A program made the translations under genes and the position numbers. A stretch of DNA of 64,000 nt from Dendrolimus kikuchii (taxonomy: Eukaryota; Arthropoda; Insecta; Lepidoptera; Lasiocampidae): the NCBI GenBank assembly GCA_019925095.2, contig CM034414.1, positions 5,132,501 to 5,196,500 of the forward strand. The letters run 5' to 3'. Below the pieces are notes generated by a model. That model was given only the letters and a program-made list of their open reading frames with translations, was not told the origin of the DNA and did not search any database. Positions 63,341 through 64,000 of the stretch are shown piece by piece (the stretch's first letter is position 1; the number at the start of each line of letters is the position of its first letter).

Positions 63341-64000
63341 TTCACATGGTAAGCCATGTATATTTTTTTCACAAAAATGAATCGTTCTACTTTTTCTATA
63401 TAATAATAACCAACCAGGAAGTCGTACGTGAAATAGCATTACTCCCCCGTTTATTAAGTTATAGATTGCAATTTCTTTAATATAAATATATATATATATA
63501 TATATATCTATATCTATAACATACTTCATGTTTGTAATATCCATTCTACACAAATACAATACACAATTAAAAAAAAAACCTGCTAATTCTTTAGCACCTT
63601 TGTCTAAACAAAACATAAACCTTCACTCAGACAAGCTAGTAAAACGTTCACCATTAAGTTTCCTACTTTCTCTGTAAACATATAATCTTCAAAACATTCG
63701 TTTGAGATGTCATACCAAAGATCTAACCACTCTTTAAATTCGAGATTGATATCTCCTACAGTGTCTTCTTGATAAGTTTGTATATTTTCCCACAAAGATA
63801 TTAATGTAAAAATGTTATTATCATTAAATTGACTTTCTTGGTATATGTAAATCAAAACTCGATGAACATCACCGTGTAATTTACTTAGTGGTATTGGAAG
63901 TCTCCACATCTGCAACATTACATTACTTTTAAAGAAATTGAACCAGTCTCGTTTGCAATCATCTTGGAATGTATCAAGCAGACCGTTCAGGTTATTTACA
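63341..64000 (-). pseudogene. orphan gene family, copy 5, most open, runs off the window
   Basis: The minus-strand frame is open from the window edge to 63,604: D-D-C-K-R-D-W-F-N-F-F-K-S, then S-K-L-H-G-D-V-H-R-V-L-I-Y-I-Y, L-W-E-N-I-Q-T-Y-Q-E-D-T, G-N-L-M-V-N-V-L-L-A-C-L-S-E-G-L. A second frame overlapping its end (63,616-63,275) continues C-L-D-K-G-A-K-E-L-A-G-F-F-F-N and, after a (TA)n expansion at 63,485, C-E-K-N-I-H-G-L-P-C-E-N-K. A one-base shift near 63,605 splits what was probably one protein. No known domain recognised. Confidence 0.65.

Overview
The window is eukaryotic nuclear DNA, almost certainly from a moth or butterfly (Lepidoptera). It is AT-rich and packed with non-LTR retrotransposon 3' ends of lepidopteran type: RTE-like ends with a (TATG)n tail, LINE tails with the hairpin ATCGC...GCGAT followed by AAGGCCGCC, and about 320-bp A-tailed repeats carrying the GTCGTAAGAGGCGAC block. 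I found no conventional host gene, rRNA or functional tRNA gene. This identification rests on recognised repeat style and was not checked against a database.

Bases 1 to about 55,800 are a graveyard of transposable elements. The commonest is an A-tailed repeat (R1, at least 17 copies, mostly with the A-tail on the minus strand). Others are RTE-like LINE ends (R2), jockey/CR1-like reverse transcriptase ends, a LINE family with a V-E-T-L-G-P-W-G-P motif (R8), two tRNA-headed SINE families (R4, R5), two solo LTRs with TG...CA ends, an internally deleted mariner (27,575-28,477), Helitron-like fragments, several terminal-inverted-repeat elements, and a roughly 235-bp tandem repeat at 53.5-54.4 kb. 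Several elements are nested with readable target-site duplications, so their order of arrival can be reconstructed. One site at 12-13 kb is three levels deep.

Bases 55,850-64,000 are different: a Maverick/Polinton (adintovirus-like) region that runs off the right edge. It holds a G/T-rich minisatellite, a short intact BIR-domain (IAP-like) gene, and, tail to tail with it, an uninterrupted 2.6-kb protein-primed family B DNA polymerase ORF with exonuclease and polymerase motifs in place. Beyond these lie inverted, decayed copies of an unrecognised gene family, a broken retroviral-type integrase, the C-terminus of a Polinton capsid-like protein, and a 53-54-bp minisatellite that appears to have grown from that capsid sequence.

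The BIR and polymerase genes are compact: their stop codons are about 35 bp apart and each overlaps its own AATAAA signal, as in viral genomes. The polymerase lacks the N-terminal region normally upstream and is cut where the orphan family begins. The integrase and capsid pieces are clearly dead. The contrast between an intact BIR + polymerase pair and decayed neighbours is the most interesting aspect of the window.
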